64,000 nucleotides of DNA. Source: Cyrtodaria siliqua (taxonomy: Eukaryota > Mollusca > Bivalvia > Adapedonta > Hiatellidae). The notes below the pieces were generated by a model. It was not told the DNA's origin. It worked only from the letters and a program-made list of their open reading frames with translations, and ran no database searches. The position numbers were made by a program, and so were the translations under genes. Location: positions 124,001 to 188,000 of the forward strand of contig JAWPHD010001134.1 in the NCBI GenBank assembly GCA_037043455.1. Reading direction: 5' to 3'. Of this stretch, positions 13,131-25,584 are shown in pieces. Positions within the stretch are counted from its first letter, which is position 1. Each line of letters begins with the position of its first letter.

Positions 13131-13702
13131 TAGTACATTAAACAGATTGTAAGGTTACAGTTAATGGGACCAGATTGCAAGGTAGAAATTAACACTTCAT
13201 TTTATATCACTTACACTGCAACCATAAAGCAGTCTGGTAAATCCAATAATCCAATAATCCCAAAATTCAGAATCTACAAATTCTCCAGATATCATTCAAC
13301 ACAAAAATAGGAGCTAGTCAATCCACAACTCAAGTACATTCTGACAACAAATTCCCTATCATAAAATAAACACAAACTTAGCACATTTATTACCCTGCTC
13401 AAAGGACCTCTCAAAACTTATCATAATTTGCATATCTCATCCCAGGAGTGCTGGGTAGGACTTTCTTGTGATGTCCCAGGATTAATAAATAGCCTTGTCA
13501 GATATTTATGGACTGTGTATTCAAGCTATCCAAGAGGCCTGACTTGGAGAAGTTTGCAAACAGATGAATGAGTGAATAATTTATTTATTTAAGGTCAAGG
13601 AAAAAGTGAAAGAAATGAAGTTTCTACATACCAGGCCAATTGACAGATTGGACAAGAGAAGAAGTACGTTTGGGTGAAAGGGTGGAAGTTTGTAGTAATA
13701 AT
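13131..13702. other. No gene or repeat recognised
   Basis: Ordinary AT-rich sequence. There is a small local duplication 'aatccaataatcc' near 13240. Confidence 0.5.
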
Positions 13703-13898
13703 AAATGCAAAGATAGATTAATGTTTATCTTTAACTAATGCAAGGATGGATGAAATAATTTTTGTTTATCTTCAACTATAATGCAAGGATAGATGAAAGA
13801 ATTTGTTTTTATCTTTAACTAATGCAAGGATGGATGAAAGAATTTGTGTTTATCTTTAACTAATGCAAGGATGGATGAAAGAATTTGTGTTTATCTTT
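13703..13898. repeat. Minisatellite of about 43 bp, 4-5 copies
   Basis: The string 'aatgcaaggatggatgaaag' followed by 'aatttgtgtttatctttaac' repeats with small indels. The two right-most full copies are nearly identical. Confidence 0.9.
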
Positions 13899-14418
13899 AG
13901 GGATGCTTTTTTATATATATTTATGAAATATATCAATTTTTAATCAACATATTACAGTATTAATGGGAATAAACTGAATACAAATGTACTGGAAACTGGG
14001 CAGTAAATGCTAACATAAGGATGAATAGATAAGAAAGGATACCATTAGATAAGAAAGGATTTATATGAATTAGAATATGAATGATTTCATATCCATTAAT
14101 CCTATTGTAGTCTGACAGGAAGTTGTGGCTAGGTCAGTGTGTCAGACTGTGCCTCTGTTTGTTATAACAGATACAGAACATCATTTGGTAAAACAGTCTG
14201 TTTATTTATCAGGTGGTACTACATAATACAGATTATCTCTGTTTTGTATCAGGGATAGGTAACATACTGACCAGTGAAATTATCTCAGGGATAGGTAAAA
14301 GACTGGTCAATGAAATCATTAAAAATACCAAACCACATAATCTGGATATCTCGGTCTCATCTCCATAAAGAATGTATTAGAAAGCTTGATAAAGCTTTTG
14401 CTGACAATGTTGAGGCAG

Positions 14419-14640
14419 TTGATACATTTGTTGCTGTTGATGATGATTATGATTGTGATGGTGGTGGTTGTGATGATGATGATAATGGCAATGATGCTGA
14501 TGTTGACAATAATGAGGCAGCTGTTGCATTTTTGTTGATGATGATAATGATGATGGTGGTGTGGGTGTAGTGAAGGTGTGGGTGGAGATGATACTAATGA
14601 TAAAGATAGTGGTAGTAGTGAAGTTAAAACTGACAATGAT
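14419..14640. repeat. Imperfect GAT-type trinucleotide repeat
   Basis: Runs of GATGAT, GGTGGT and AATGAT give an acidic Asp-rich frame on the plus strand (14310-14570) and a His- and Ile-rich frame on the minus strand. Both are by-products of the microsatellite. Confidence 0.85.
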
Positions 14641-15475
14641 GATACTTAAAACACAGTTAAGATGATGACAATAGTTTAGAGTGCAATGTCCTCAATTCTC
14701 TTCAAGGCCTGTATGAATGTATTGTATATTGCAATTTGCAGAATTTGGTCACACAGGGCAGTTGCATATTCCTTATTTTCTATAATTTTTTATCCAATTA
14801 AATCTCTATTACAAGAACACATGAATCAGGTGATGTAATGCTGATGCCAATAATGACAGTCAGAAATGATTCCTAAAGTCTCCACTCACAAACTAAACAA
14901 AAGAAAGTGAAATGTTTATTTCAGGCACCCACGCAGTGGGAGTATTTCACAAAACAGTAACCGCCAATTATCTTTTATCAGAAAATATATATAAATAGAG
15001 GCTAAAAAAAATGCCACACCCTGAATGCTAACAAACCAGACAGACACTTACAAATTGTTCAACTTTTTAGGCAATGCTAACAAACAATGGAAACCAGAAA
15101 TTAGGTTTTGTTTAAAGGAACTAACCTTTAACCCGCTATATATATATATATATATAATGTTCTGTTCTTTCTTTGAATTAAGACCATTCCATTTATGTGA
15201 CAAAGAGTTACTCGCAGGCAGATCTGGGTTTACAATGGACGCAAAGGCTATTATAGTTTTGCTTAGCGGGTTAAGTGCTGAAATTTCAAATTTCGCATCA
15301 AGGTCGTTATACCGGATTGTGAAACTGAATAGATGCAAAATTTGAATGGTCAAACGATTTTTGAGCTGGTAAACAATCAATTCAATATGTAGGTTATGAT
15401 ACATAGCTGTGTCCAGGCATTTATAAATACACGCTGCACATGGTCAACAGATTTCATTTATTTATACCTGATCAG
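14641..15475. other. No gene recognised
   Basis: Contains a (TA) run at about 15137-15157. The overlapping frames at 15025-15345 and 15048-15404 lie on opposite strands of the same DNA and neither resembles a known protein. Confidence 0.5.
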
Positions 15476-15684
15476 TAGTTGGTTGGTTGAATGGTGTTTT
15501 ACGTCATTTTCAGCACATTTTAGGCAATATATGTCAGTAAATTTTTTCGCGGATGCAGATCATCCACTTTTTCTCGATGAACCAGTACTGTATACCACTG
15601 TCCATTCAAAACATTTGACATTTTCTCACAAGTCGAGCTCCAAGTGCGATTTGAACCCGCATCGGTATTACGTGGTCCGAGTAT
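15476..15684 (-). mobile_element. SINE family S1, copy c
   Basis: Minus-strand S1: the tail carries 'gaatggtgttttacgtcatt' (as read on the plus strand), the body has the 'accagtactgtata' block, and a B-box-like match lies in 'gatttgaacccgc' near 15648-15660 (plus-strand reading of GGGTTCAAATC). The GGTT run at 15478-15489 is the terminal tail. The A box is unclear. Confidence 0.8.
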
Positions 15685-15936
15685 TAACTTTCAAGAAGGG
15701 GTGGCTGGGGTATGAAATAAAACCTTAATTTCAGCTTAACAACCTTAGCTTAACAACTGCATATTGTAATATTAAAACATTTAATAGCTAATATTTCAAA
15801 CAGATTATAGCAGTTTCCCAGTAAACAAAATGTTGTTTAACATGTTTTATTGTCGAAATATCTGCTATAAAATCCTGCTAATTAAAGATTTCCCTTCGCT
15901 TAATGGAATTAAGACGGGACCAAGTAATGGTGACAG
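15676..15936 (+). repeat. Dispersed repeat E, copy 1
   Basis: From 'gtggtccgagtattaacttt' to 'ggaattaagacgggacca' this matches 48171-48449 along its length, with about 80-85% identity by eye. Copy 2 keeps an extra block 'cataccccattcaacccctt' that is the mirror of 'ggggtatgaaat', so the intact form carries a hairpin at its start. There is no coding content and the boundaries are approximate. Confidence 0.8.
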
Positions 15937-15954
15937 GCGAGAAGGCTTCAAATG

Positions 15955-16085
15955 CAGCATCTATACCATCCCAGCCTCGGAGTATCTATACCATCCCAGC
16001 CTCGGAGGATCTATACCATACCAGCCTCGGAGGATCTATACCATCCCAGCCTCGGAGGTTCCATACCATCCCAGCCTCGGAGGTA
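15955..16085. repeat. 25-bp minisatellite, five copies
   Basis: The unit 'ctataccatcccagcctcgg' plus 'aggat' repeats five times with single-base changes. A 25-bp period shifts phase each unit, which is why two overlapping plus-strand frames (15830-16180 and 15903-16202) show the same peptide in rotation. Confidence 0.95.
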
Positions 16086-17047
16086 ATCAATATATTTGGA
16101 TTACACACGATAAAACTATTACATACAAAGATGCATTATTTGGCATTTTCAGAGGCAACATGTTTAATTTATTATTGTAATAAAATAAAAATTCAATTTT
16201 GATAAACACAAAAAGGCAGACAGATTGATAATTGACAACTTGGCTGCTGCTATCAAAATTCATGTGTGATGCAGGCGGGATTTTATTGCCAGAAGCTAAA
16301 AATATGAAACAGATGTGCAGGAAAATATTATCAGAATAAATATGCACTCCTTTAACTTTTGAAAGTATATAAGTTTTCACTAAAATTATCCAAACTGCAG
16401 GCAATTAGCTTTGTTATCAATTAGGATCTGATACAGTTTAAAGAAGATATTTGTGAGACAGCTATTTAACCTATGTTATACATTATTAATGAGCAGCAAG
16501 CCAAAGATGAAGATACTTTGGATGGAATTCCAAAAGTTTTTGTGTTTACTAAGGATATATGAAGACAGTTCCAAACAGGTGTCTGCAAAACCAAAATAGT
16601 TTGTTCATGCATGGGGAATGTCTCTAGCTTTTCTCAAGCTTTTTCCTTGATTTCCTGGATGAAACACTGTGACAATCAGCGATTTGTTTCACAACTTATT
16701 TCAGTGAAATGAAAAATCCACAAAACAACTATACAAACAATTACACACCATGAAAAATGGAACCACAATATTTTAGTGCCAACGGTAATTAATCATTCCC
16801 CAACTTCCACACCTATCCTCTTTTATTAGCAGCAAGACTGTTGGAACACTGATGTACCTGATATCCCTCCTTCAGTAGGAGTGACAACCCTGTTTTTTAG
16901 GTTGAGCAATGCTTTCTCCTCCTTGCTTTTAAAGTTCTCTGGCCATGTTTTGTTTCATGAACATGCTGATGTGTATTTAAATAGAAATCAATTCACAATA
17001 GATATTTACAATTCACACATTGCAGTATCTGTGAAAAGCGAGAATAC
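16086..17047. other. No gene or repeat recognised
   Basis: AT-rich; only short frames. Confidence 0.5.
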
Positions 17048-17059
17048 AATTCTATTTGA

Positions 17060-17369
17060 ATTGAATGTTGTTTAACGGCTCATCAACACAGTACAGGTTA
17101 TTTAGAGCCGCCCCAGAGAGAGGGGAAGGATACATAGGAATCCGGGAACCTGCCCTACTCTTATTATCGAATAGATTCCTATGGTTCTTTAACGTGCTCG
17201 GTTGATAGACCGATACACGGGACCGCCCGGTTTACGTCCCCATCCGACGGACGAGGCTAAGGAAAAGTGTCTTGCCCAAGAACACACCGACGGAACTCAG
17301 TGGCACCACGGAGGATTGAACCCGGGGCCTCCGGTTACAAATCCGCCGCGCTACCGACTGCGCCACGCC
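17060..17369 (-). mobile_element. Full-length tRNA-derived SINE, family S2, copy a, with target duplication
   Basis: On the minus strand the element begins GGCGTGGCGCAGTCGGTAG (A box TGGCGCAGTCGG), followed by GGGTTCAATCC as B box near 17309-17325. This is a clear tRNA-like head. A body of about 230 bp follows, ending near 'caacattcaatt'. It is flanked by a perfect 12-bp direct repeat AATTCTATTTGA at 17048-17059 and 17370-17381, the mark of LINE-type target-primed insertion. The head is too diverged in its anticodon stem to be a functional tRNA gene. Related copies lie at 40.2, 42.5, 48.5 and 51.7 kb, all on the minus strand. Confidence 0.93.
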
Positions 17370-17381
17370 AATTCTATTTGA

Positions 17382-18335
17382 TGAAGTAGAAAACTTTGAA
17401 CAGGTAAATTAATCAACAGGTAAATAATGTATTGATCAATAATATTATCTGGCAATAGTTGTGCAGCTGTACAATTCAGACTTACCTCATTTCTCCGTGC
17501 AGTCACGCAGTGGTAAAAGTAGTATCTACGTCATGCAAATAATACTTATTTTTACATACAACTTAGTAGCGGTTTTAAATATATGTTTCTCTCCTGGACT
17601 ATCAAGAAATGTTCATATGATGTTTAAGAGTTAAATTTGTTAATTGATAATACTACAAAAACGGTGGCCATTCACCTTTAAACTAAATCTCACTAATAAA
17701 GTTCCAGATTTTCTTGCTTCTTATAAGCTCAGTCATTTAATTTCAAATAGCCCTCTTCTGCACCACCAAAAATATTGACAGGTACACTGCTAATGACCAT
17801 GATTTACCAAAATTATGTAGTTTACAAATAAGCATAATGATCTTGAACAGCAACCTAACAGAAACCTCCTAAACAAACAGGCAGCCAGTCTAGAATGTGC
17901 TCTCCATTAATTTTAATACCTCTTTACAGTTACAGCACAGTAGGAAAGCAAAATCAAAGCCCATCCCCTGATGCATCTAACTCAGCATAATTAAAGCTAA
18001 CCATGTGTGGCATATAACTTACCATGATACATCTGAAACTGTCAAATCAATTTGCAACCTTATCCATAGTTCATAAAGATACAGTAGCTGGGGTCATGGT
18101 AGACCCTTTCACTGATATCTATGCCATCCAGGGTTTTTAAAAATTATTGTGGAGTTCATCACATTAATATAATTTACCAAATGACTTAACATTTCTGCAA
18201 ATAAAGTCTAACTCCTTTGCACACGAATGGCTTCAAAAGTACCATTCCCTTTTAATTCTGATACTATATCATATAAAAACTTGATTGCCTTTTGGACTGC
18301 TGAATGAACCAAAACACTTTTTTTGTTTTAAAAAC
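17382..18335. other. No gene or repeat recognised
   Basis: AT-rich sequence without a credible frame. Confidence 0.5.
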
Positions 18336-18889
18336 CGTACAGTGTGCAATATCTTGACTAACACCCTACATTGTGCAATATCTTTATAAACACCCTACAT
18401 TGTGCAATATCTTTATTAACACCCTACATTGTGCAATATCTTTATTAACACCCTATAATACATTGTGCAATATCTTTATTAACACCCTAGAGTGGGCAAT
18501 ATCTTTATTTACTACCCATATTGTGCAATCCCTTTATTAACACCCCATATTGTGCAATATCTTTATTAACACCCCATATTGTGCAATATCTTTATTAACA
18601 CCCTACATTGTGCAATATCTTTATTAACACCCCATATTGTGCAATATCTTTATTAACACCCTACATTGTGCAATATCTTTATTAACACCCTACAATACAT
18701 TGTGCAATATCTTTATTAACACCCTACATTGTGCAATATCTTTATTAGCACCCTCATAATATACATTGTGCAATATTGTGTAACACCAAGAACTCTGTTG
18801 ACACCCCACATTGTGCAGTCTTTATTAACACCCTACATTATACAATATCTGTTTAAAACCCTATATTATACAATATCTTTATTAATAAT
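18336..18889. repeat. Minisatellite of 29-30 bp, about 18 copies
   Basis: The unit 'cattgtgcaatatctttatt' plus 'aacaccctac' repeats. Some units carry a 5-6 bp insertion ('ataata' before the unit) and others read CCCCATATTG in place of CCCTACATTG. Units decay toward the right end. Frames at 18729-18959 and on the other strand are repeat artefacts. Confidence 0.95.
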
Positions 18890-19560
18890 CAATCTCACGC
18901 ATGCGCTAACTTTATTATATTTTTTTATTGAATTACCAACTATTCCCTGCAATTTCTGAAATCTTTTTCTATTTTCTATTCCCTTCAATGCATGCAGTTG
19001 GAACTTAAAATACTCTTGGTTCAAATATTGAATTCCAATCGAAGTAGAAAGCTGAAACTTCTGCAAAAATATTTTTTACCCAAAATTTAACCATTTCCCC
19101 CCTGCGCACAACCTTTCTATTTTACCACCGAGTCAACCCGAGACCTAGTTCCCACGTTTTACTGGGAAATATAGCCTAAAACACAATATTTGTATAAATA
19201 TAAGAAACAGTTTGAAAGATGATAACCACTTCCAGCAGAGATGTATCCATGCTGGTAATTCTGCCAGAGTACTGACAGAAATGTAGGAGAAAATATTAAA
19301 ATTTGTTGATCGATCATGTCAATTTTCAACACTTTCTCACAAAACATAAGCTAATTTCACAGGGTTAATTAGCCAATGATATTTACAGAGATTTTTGAGT
19401 GTTCCAATCTAGTCCATTTAAATGGTCGAAAGCCAAAACTGCTCAATCGTGATTTATTTCAGTTCACATGATGAGACTGCATTAAGATTTGCGTAAGATT
19501 ACCTGTACAAAATACACATTAAATGGACATGTCAAACTGGATTGTTTTTACATTTCTACT
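18890..19560. other. No gene or repeat recognised
   Basis: Nothing above chance. Confidence 0.5.
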
Positions 19561-19561
19561 C

Positions 19562-19690
19562 TAGAAACTAGAACTATCACTGAAGGTGATGAACACTTCC
19601 GCTTTTTGATCAGTTGTTATGTGTATATGAAGTTTGGGAACAACCCATTCAAAACTGTTTGAGGAATGCTAGTTATAAAAATATGTTAGG
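19562..19690 (+). mobile_element. Family D element fragment, copy 1 (5' end and core)
   Basis: 'aactagaactatcactgaaggtg' type sequence contains an ATCAC-TGAAG-GTGAT hairpin, then 'gaacacttccgc'. This parallels the family C start (AACTAGAAAT, hairpin, GGATGCCCCCGC). It is followed by 'tatatgaagtttgggaacaa' and 'cccattcaaaactgtttgag', matching 45997-46045 almost exactly. No 3' hairpin end is visible here, so the copy is partial. Confidence 0.6.
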
Positions 19691-20504
19691 AACGTGATGT
19701 AGTGTGACAAAAATGGGTTATGCGAGTCGGGATGTTGCGGACAACATGATTCCTATATATAGCCCCCCGCTTCATTTTTTGCAATATTATCAAACACTTC
19801 TCTTAGTTTTCAATATTTATTATTCCAATTTCAAACTGATATATATTTATCTGAGAACTATCTGAAACAAAATAATACCTGATTGAATATCTATTCCTCC
19901 AGCATGAAGTAATGAAACACACCCATATTACATAGCCGTTATTCACAATCCCCACTGTGCAATGAAAAAATTATAGCACCCTCCAAATGATGAGCTTGGT
20001 ATATGCTGACATCTAAATCACAGTTCTGTTTTCTCTGGGAATCTTCTAATAAGCTACACTCCTTGCATTTTTTCCAGATTAAACAATAAAACTGCAATAT
20101 TTTAAGCATTCCGAAAATTTGATAAGAATGAAAACATGAGCCTAAGACTACATGAGCCTAAGACTGAAACCCCAGCTCACTGACACTGAGGGAGAAGGTA
20201 GCTACATCTGCTGATGTAGTTAGGGGCATGCAGCGTATCAACACTGGTGGCGGACTGGCTTCCGTTCACTGGGAAACATAAATCCCCTATCTGGTATCAG
20301 TAGAGGGAGCTAGAACCTTGCTCTGACTGGCACCACTATCAGATATTAGACTGGGACACTGTTTGATTGAAGCAGAATTCATAGATATCACAGAATTACA
20401 GCTATGATTTCATCTTCCCTATTTTATAATCAAGAATGCATTTTAGTGCATGCTTTATCACTTTAACAATCTTTCAATCACATCATGACGGTGTCATAGT
20501 GACT
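19691..20504. other. No gene recognised
   Basis: Contains a duplicated 'catgagcctaagact' (about 20136-20165). Otherwise plain. Confidence 0.5.
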
Positions 20505-20765
20505 TGCAGTAGTGAGCTCAACGCTCAACTTTTTAGTGCTGCTAAACTGGAATACCACCACTTAGACAAGTAGCATGATACCCCAAGACAAGTATATTAT
20601 ACCAACACCAGGCTGACCAGTTTTGGCATCGACCCTTTATATGCTGAAGGTCAAGCACAAGAACTGCTAGTGCTAGTCTTTGGCATGACCCAACTCAGGA
20701 ACGAGCCCTTGACCTCCCACATGCGAGGCTGAGATTACTACTAATTAAGCCACTGCCATGATTAG
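20505..20765 (-). mobile_element. Possible third tRNA-derived SINE
   Basis: Reading the minus strand from about 20765, 'ggcagtggcttaattagtag' could be an A-box region and 'gggctcgttcctg' near 20690-20705 resembles a B box (GGTTCGANTCC). I found no second copy in the window and no target duplication, so this remains a weak call. Confidence 0.35.
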
Positions 20766-21147
20766 TCTGGACTGTCTGCCAACACCATATCATGTTACTT
20801 ACAGATATCAGTCTGGGCAGTTTAGGCCAAATAAGTGCCTACTAGTGATTTGCCAATTTTATTCGCGTGTTTTTTCACGCACATCAGGTTAACGTTTTCC
20901 TGACGTGATGTTGTAAATAAACTTGTTGAGATACCAGTTTTTGACATACTTTGCTGCTTCTCACAAATGGAACAAAATTAACATTTAATTAACTCGAAAA
21001 TACATTTTATTTAAGAAATTAATTAACATTTAATTAACACATTTTATCAAAGTCTCATAGAATCTCTCAAAGCTGGTCTCGCCAAAATTGCTCCCAACAT
21101 GAGAAGTGTTTTCCATTTTCGCCCAGGTCTTGTATTGGTATATTGAT

Positions 21148-21300
21148 TACTTACGACAACATTACCATTGCTTTACTCAACTTGCATAAGTCCACGAGTG
21201 GAAAAAATTCCCTTCCCGGGACTGCGGCCCGATAAGGGAGCCGCTAATAGGTTAACCCAATACCTCCGAAATCAGAACGAGGCTTACTTCCTCTTATTCC
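21148..21300 (+). repeat. DIRS left inverted terminal repeat
   Basis: Begins TACTTACGACAACATTACC and ends CTTACTTCCTCTTATTCC. It is the reverse complement of 27046-27198 with no difference that I can see by eye over 153 bp. The GC-rich centre contains CCCTTCCCGGGACTGCGG. Confidence 0.95.
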
Positions 21301-21482
21301 ACTCGCGCTGATTTCGAAAGGATCAGGTAATTTCGAGTGGCTCAATTTTGCGTTTCTTCCACGGGTTTTGTGTTTTGTTGACTTTATTTTGGTATTTCTT
21401 TATCGTTATACACCTTTTCTACATTTACAGTTCGTGTGTCTAGCACTCGCTGTTGTACTTTTTCTATTTTTAGCGCATTAAA

Positions 21483-21704
21483 ATGTCGCAAGTGACCAAG
21501 CCACCGCTGGGTGGGGAGTCCTGCTCGAAGGGGGAAATGAGTACCCCTTACGCCCAGGATAAACCCCAACCCAGACGGAAACTGCCTGGTTCCCCTTTCA
21601 ACCCTTGTCCCAGTTCGCTGGCCGGTAATGGGGGGGATCACGGTGGTGGCAGAGAAGAAGAGAAAAGAGATACCTGGTTCCCCTTTCAACCCTTGTTCAG
21701 TTAG
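21483..21704 (+). pseudogene. gag-like N-terminal remnant of the DIRS element
   Basis: ATG at 21483 lies about 180 bp inside the left terminal repeat, the expected place for the first DIRS frame. The 73-residue peptide is Gly-, Pro- and Lys-rich and stops at 21702-21704. The stop falls in the second copy of an imperfect tandem duplication (about 21592-21665 and 21680-21750, sharing 'ttcccctttcaacccttgt' and 'ccggtaatggggggga'). Beyond it, other phases keep a Ser/Asp/Arg-rich stretch (about 21770-21840). It is too short to function as a capsid protein. The assignment rests on position more than on sequence. Confidence 0.5.
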
Positions 21705-21749
21705 CTGACCGGTAATGGGGGGGACCACGGTGTTGGCAGAGACTCTCCC

Positions 21750-24700
21750 TAAAGGGTTTGCGGAAGGTCCTCAGAACAGCTCCGACTCGGACTCATCTAG
21801 GTCACCTTCCCGACAGTCCAGGCACAGGGGTAACTGTGATTATTCAGGTAATACTTCTTAGTCATGTGTGTGCGTGTCGTTCTGAGGTTAAAGTCCCTCC
21901 ACCAACAAACACGACAGGGTAGCCCCTCCGCGATGGGCACAATAGAGTCTGGACTGTTTCTTCTTAGTCATGGACTACCTTCTGTTATTATATTTTCTTA
22001 CGTGTTGTATAATCGCAGATTCAATAGAATAGAATATTTTATTTTAATATTCATAACAATGTGAACATGACAAGGAACAAACAGTAAATCAAATCATATG
22101 ATAGCAATTATAGATAACATATGGATTATAAAATGTGTCCGGGACACTTTCTTGTTCTTCTTTTCAGTGTTATGTCGGAAACACTTGCAACAATAGGACT
22201 TAGACCTCTTTAGAAAATCATAATTCCTAGACAGTGCTGTTATTGGGATAATCTTTTCTCTTTGGTATGATAACCGCATTCCAAGAGTGAAGTCCTTTTA
22301 TTTATAAACACTTCTTTAGCATTGTCTGCCTTTGTTATCGATTTTAGATCCTTATTGAATGCTTTTGTATCTTTAGGATCTATGTGTTTACTAATAATCC
22401 TTACAGAGTATTTAATTTAAAGTATATTCCTCTCGTGGTCTTGCTTATACCCACTACGGAGGAATCCGATACTTGTCTTTAACTAAAGATTCTTAGTGAA
22501 TGACTTTGTTCTTTTCTGTCTTTATGGACTTAACTATTGAACTAGTTTGCAGGTAACCTCGTTAGAAGTCAGTACCTACTCTCGAGGTCTGTCACAAGAA
22601 TTGACCTATCTAGGATGATTTTAGTTACTACGGTTTCTCCGCCATGATCTGTGGATTATGGACAAGTAACTCTGCAACCGTTTCCTGCCCTGGTTACGGT
22701 TTAATAGATGATGACTGCAGGTCTGTTGTTTATGTTCATGCTCAACAGACTTGCAGGTATATAAGCATTTATTTTATTTAGCGGCAGTAATATTTATATC
22801 CAAGGGTGTCATTAAGAGATAGGGGGTTATTTCCCCCTGCTACTTGGACTCGTCTACCCGGCAGGGCTTTTTTACCTTATATAATAGAGGCCTGTAAAGG
22901 GTATCTTCCCAACAGAAATTGGACTGTTTTTTCCCAACTGTGGCAAAAATATTTCCCAATCGGAAAACAACAGTCTCTCAGAATTTGAGAAAAAGCATGA
23001 ATTCTGCAGTGTGTTTTTGGCTGCTAAGTAAATTCCAACATGGAAGTTAATAATTATGGTAAATAATGGATGACAATATAAATAAAGTATATTAATGTCA
23101 TATTTACTTAATTTATGAAACCTTGTATTTTTCCCAAAAAGAGAAATAAGCGCTTTCTTAAAAGCCCTGCCCGGTTGATATGGATACTTTTACTAATATT
23201 GTATACAGTATCTATCAAATACCCCACTACTTTGCTCTGTGGGCCGCTTATTTGTAAGTTAATGATATCAAATTATATCACCACCTTTGTTGAGGTAGGT
23301 TTATATTTACAATAGCTTTTATTATTTACAGTGGCACATACTTTCCCCCTGTAGCGAGGAGTCCCTAGTTCGTGCCCCATACCAGCGACAAGACAACGGT
23401 CTTTTTGTTTTTATTGTGGATTTTATGATAAACCTTATATTTCATGGTTGTGTTTCACTTGTGAAATATCGACAATTACGTAATGCCGCTTTTGACGTTA
23501 TTGTCTCCAGTTCTTGCAGCTAGGATCACTTTCTAGATTCCTTACCCTACCCACTCCTCCATACAGTCATACAGTTAATGGGCTGTAGTGCCAGGGTTCA
23601 CTCTCCATTACCCTAAGGGTACTGATGATAGTTCGCGTAGTTTGTTCATTCTCCTCCCTTTTTAGTCTTGCGAGAACCAGGATACAGTATCCTAGTGTTT
23701 CTGCCAGTTTAGAGTAGGTCTACAGCGTTTCATTTGCTACGCATCCCGAGTCCCCGACTCACACTTTTTTCTGTGGACCCATCATTTCAAAAATGTGCAT
23801 CCCATGGCATGCATCAATTGAATCTGAAAACTAATTTAAGAAAATTCTACACGGTAACTTAATCTAAAGAAGAAGAATGAACAATTAAAATAAGGCAAAT
23901 CAAAGTCACTTGGCCTAGCCTTTATTCTAGTCTTTTTAATTCTGTTTTGAATCTTTCGACAAACTGTTGTCAACACCATCACAGAACCAATTTTCATGGG
24001 ACTCATTGTTCGGATCTATGTGAGTTCTAGGGACTAATTCAGACTGAATTCGTAATGAAACACTGGTTATATAAATTATATTTAACAAAATTTGATTTGA
24101 AAAAATCTTTCGACCCATTGTTTTTTAGTTTGGACCCATTGTTTCAAAATATGTGAGTCCCAGGGACTTATTAAAGCAGATTTCAAAATGAATCACTGGT
24201 TTTATCAGTATGATTATGTTCCTAACGTCTTGGTAGGCTATACTGATTTTTAGGCCCGGCTTCTAATCCGTAAATTAATTATGCCTTAGGAACCGGACTT
24301 CTCCTCGTTGAAGTCTTACCCTCAGGCGGTTTTGAGATAAATGTGGCGCATCTCTTTATTTATTGTTTCTATATATGCCACATTCGTACGGAGACACAGT
24401 TCTTTTCGGCTAGATCTACATGCTAGGTTAAAGTCTCGTTGGCCTTTTACTTTAACAAAAGTGGAGGTGGGTGCGGGTGCACAACCACATTCAAGGTGAC
24501 ATTCTGCCGTGATCAGAACAAAAGTGGGTGGGGGGCGCGTGCATGTGCACAGCCACATTCAAGGTGACTTTCTGCCGTGGTCTAGGGGTTTAGTAGAGCT
24601 ACCCTTAATGCATTTTTAAGGGTCTCTCAGGTTGGCTTTGGTAACCCTAAAGTTGTTCCTTAAGGGCCACATGTAAGATTTGTTCACTTACTTAATGTGT

Positions 24701-25379
24701 TATCCTTAATAAATAAATTCGATTATTTTAATTTTAATAGGGTTCCCTTGTCTCAGCACTTCTGTCCATCTTGGTGTCTTCACCACTGCGTTAACCCCTA
24801 AGTGAGGTTACCATGGTTACATTCTACATCTGCCACTATCCTCCATTCCGAATCGGTATGCAGTTTGTCTGTTCTAACTACATCTCAGACTAATTTTCGG
24901 TAATAGTTCACATAAGTGTACCTCCAGGAGGCCCTTCACTGGGTTACTCTGAGGGCACGGAGGTTTAGCTTGGCAGAATAGTGTAGAGCAGTTCTTATTA
25001 CACTTCCATCTTAGTCGATTCACTCTAATGCTACTAGAGGGATCTCTTTTTACCTTTTTCTAGAGAGATTCCAGTAACAAACTGACTGATTTTTGTCTGG
25101 GTATATACCCTTTTCAATTCCAATAAGACTGCACAAGTCAGAGCATTTATTTGACTTAAAATTCACAAATTATTTGTTACGTTCTATCGTAAATATTGTT
25201 TTCACTAGATCCAGTCAGTCGTTAGGTTGTGCTCCTCTACCAGTTAGCTGACTTGGCCTTGCCTAAGTCTATAACGGTAGGCATAATAATCGATTGCAGT
25301 TTTATTGATTGTTTGCTTATCTTGGTTGGTAAGCACTTCATATCACAATGTTCAAAATGTGTTTACACCTCAGTTATGA
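21750..25379 (+). other. Decayed DIRS interior without recognisable domains
   Basis: No continuous frame is found where gag and most of the reverse transcriptase should lie. Local features: a pair of inverted strings about 'acccggcagggctttttt' (22856-22873) and 'aaaagccctgcccgg' (23159-23173), possibly the ends of a small insertion of about 320 bp; and a tandem duplication at about 24465-24590 sharing 'cacattcaaggtgac' and 'ttctgccgtg'. Confidence 0.6.
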
Positions 25380-25382
25380 AGT

Positions 25383-25472
25383 TGTTATTGTAAGTTTTTG
25401 AATCAAGTGGTCCATACTTATTTAGATGATCTAGTAATACTAGCAATTCTGTTCCATAGATTTGCTTGAAAT
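25383..25472 (+). pseudogene. Reverse transcriptase fragment with YLDD motif (DIRS)
   Basis: In the frame of 25410 the translation reads FLNQVVHTYLDDLVILAIL, ending at a stop at 25470-25472. YLDD (25419-25430) followed by hydrophobic residues is the catalytic motif C of retroelement reverse transcriptases, and a V-x-x-YLDD context is typical of DIRS and Ty3-like enzymes. Flanking motifs A and B are not seen. A Trp-rich string (FRWWW at 25486-25500) shortly downstream in another phase may derive from the RNase H region, where DIRS proteins often carry adjacent tryptophans. It is clearly non-functional. Confidence 0.6.
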
Positions 25473-25584
25473 TGTCGATTATGACTTTAGATGGTGGTGG
25501 ACTTATTGTCCTTGACCGAATTGAAGGACTCATGATGGTACCATATTCACCTTGTAACGTTCATCTGCCCATCTCAGAAGTTAG

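Noticed and set aside
14310..14570. Acidic Asp-rich protein
   Set aside because: Encoded by an imperfect GAT-type microsatellite; the opposite strand is also open.
15025..15404. Overlapping 106- and 118-codon frames
   Set aside because: Opposite-strand frames of the same AT-rich DNA with no domain, one crossing a TA run.
17290..17369. tRNA gene on the minus strand
   Set aside because: A and B boxes are present, but the anticodon stem does not pair properly and the segment is the head of a SINE with a 12-bp target duplication.
18336..18889. CRISPR-like direct repeats with short intervals (also 41836-42475 and 50565-50985)
   Set aside because: The whole unit repeats without unique spacers, there are no cas genes, and the genome is eukaryotic.
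22853..23177. Small transposon inside the DIRS element, from inverted strings around GCCCTGCC
   Set aside because: The inverted match is only about 16 bp with a mismatch, and I see no target duplication. It is mentioned in the interior entry but not called.
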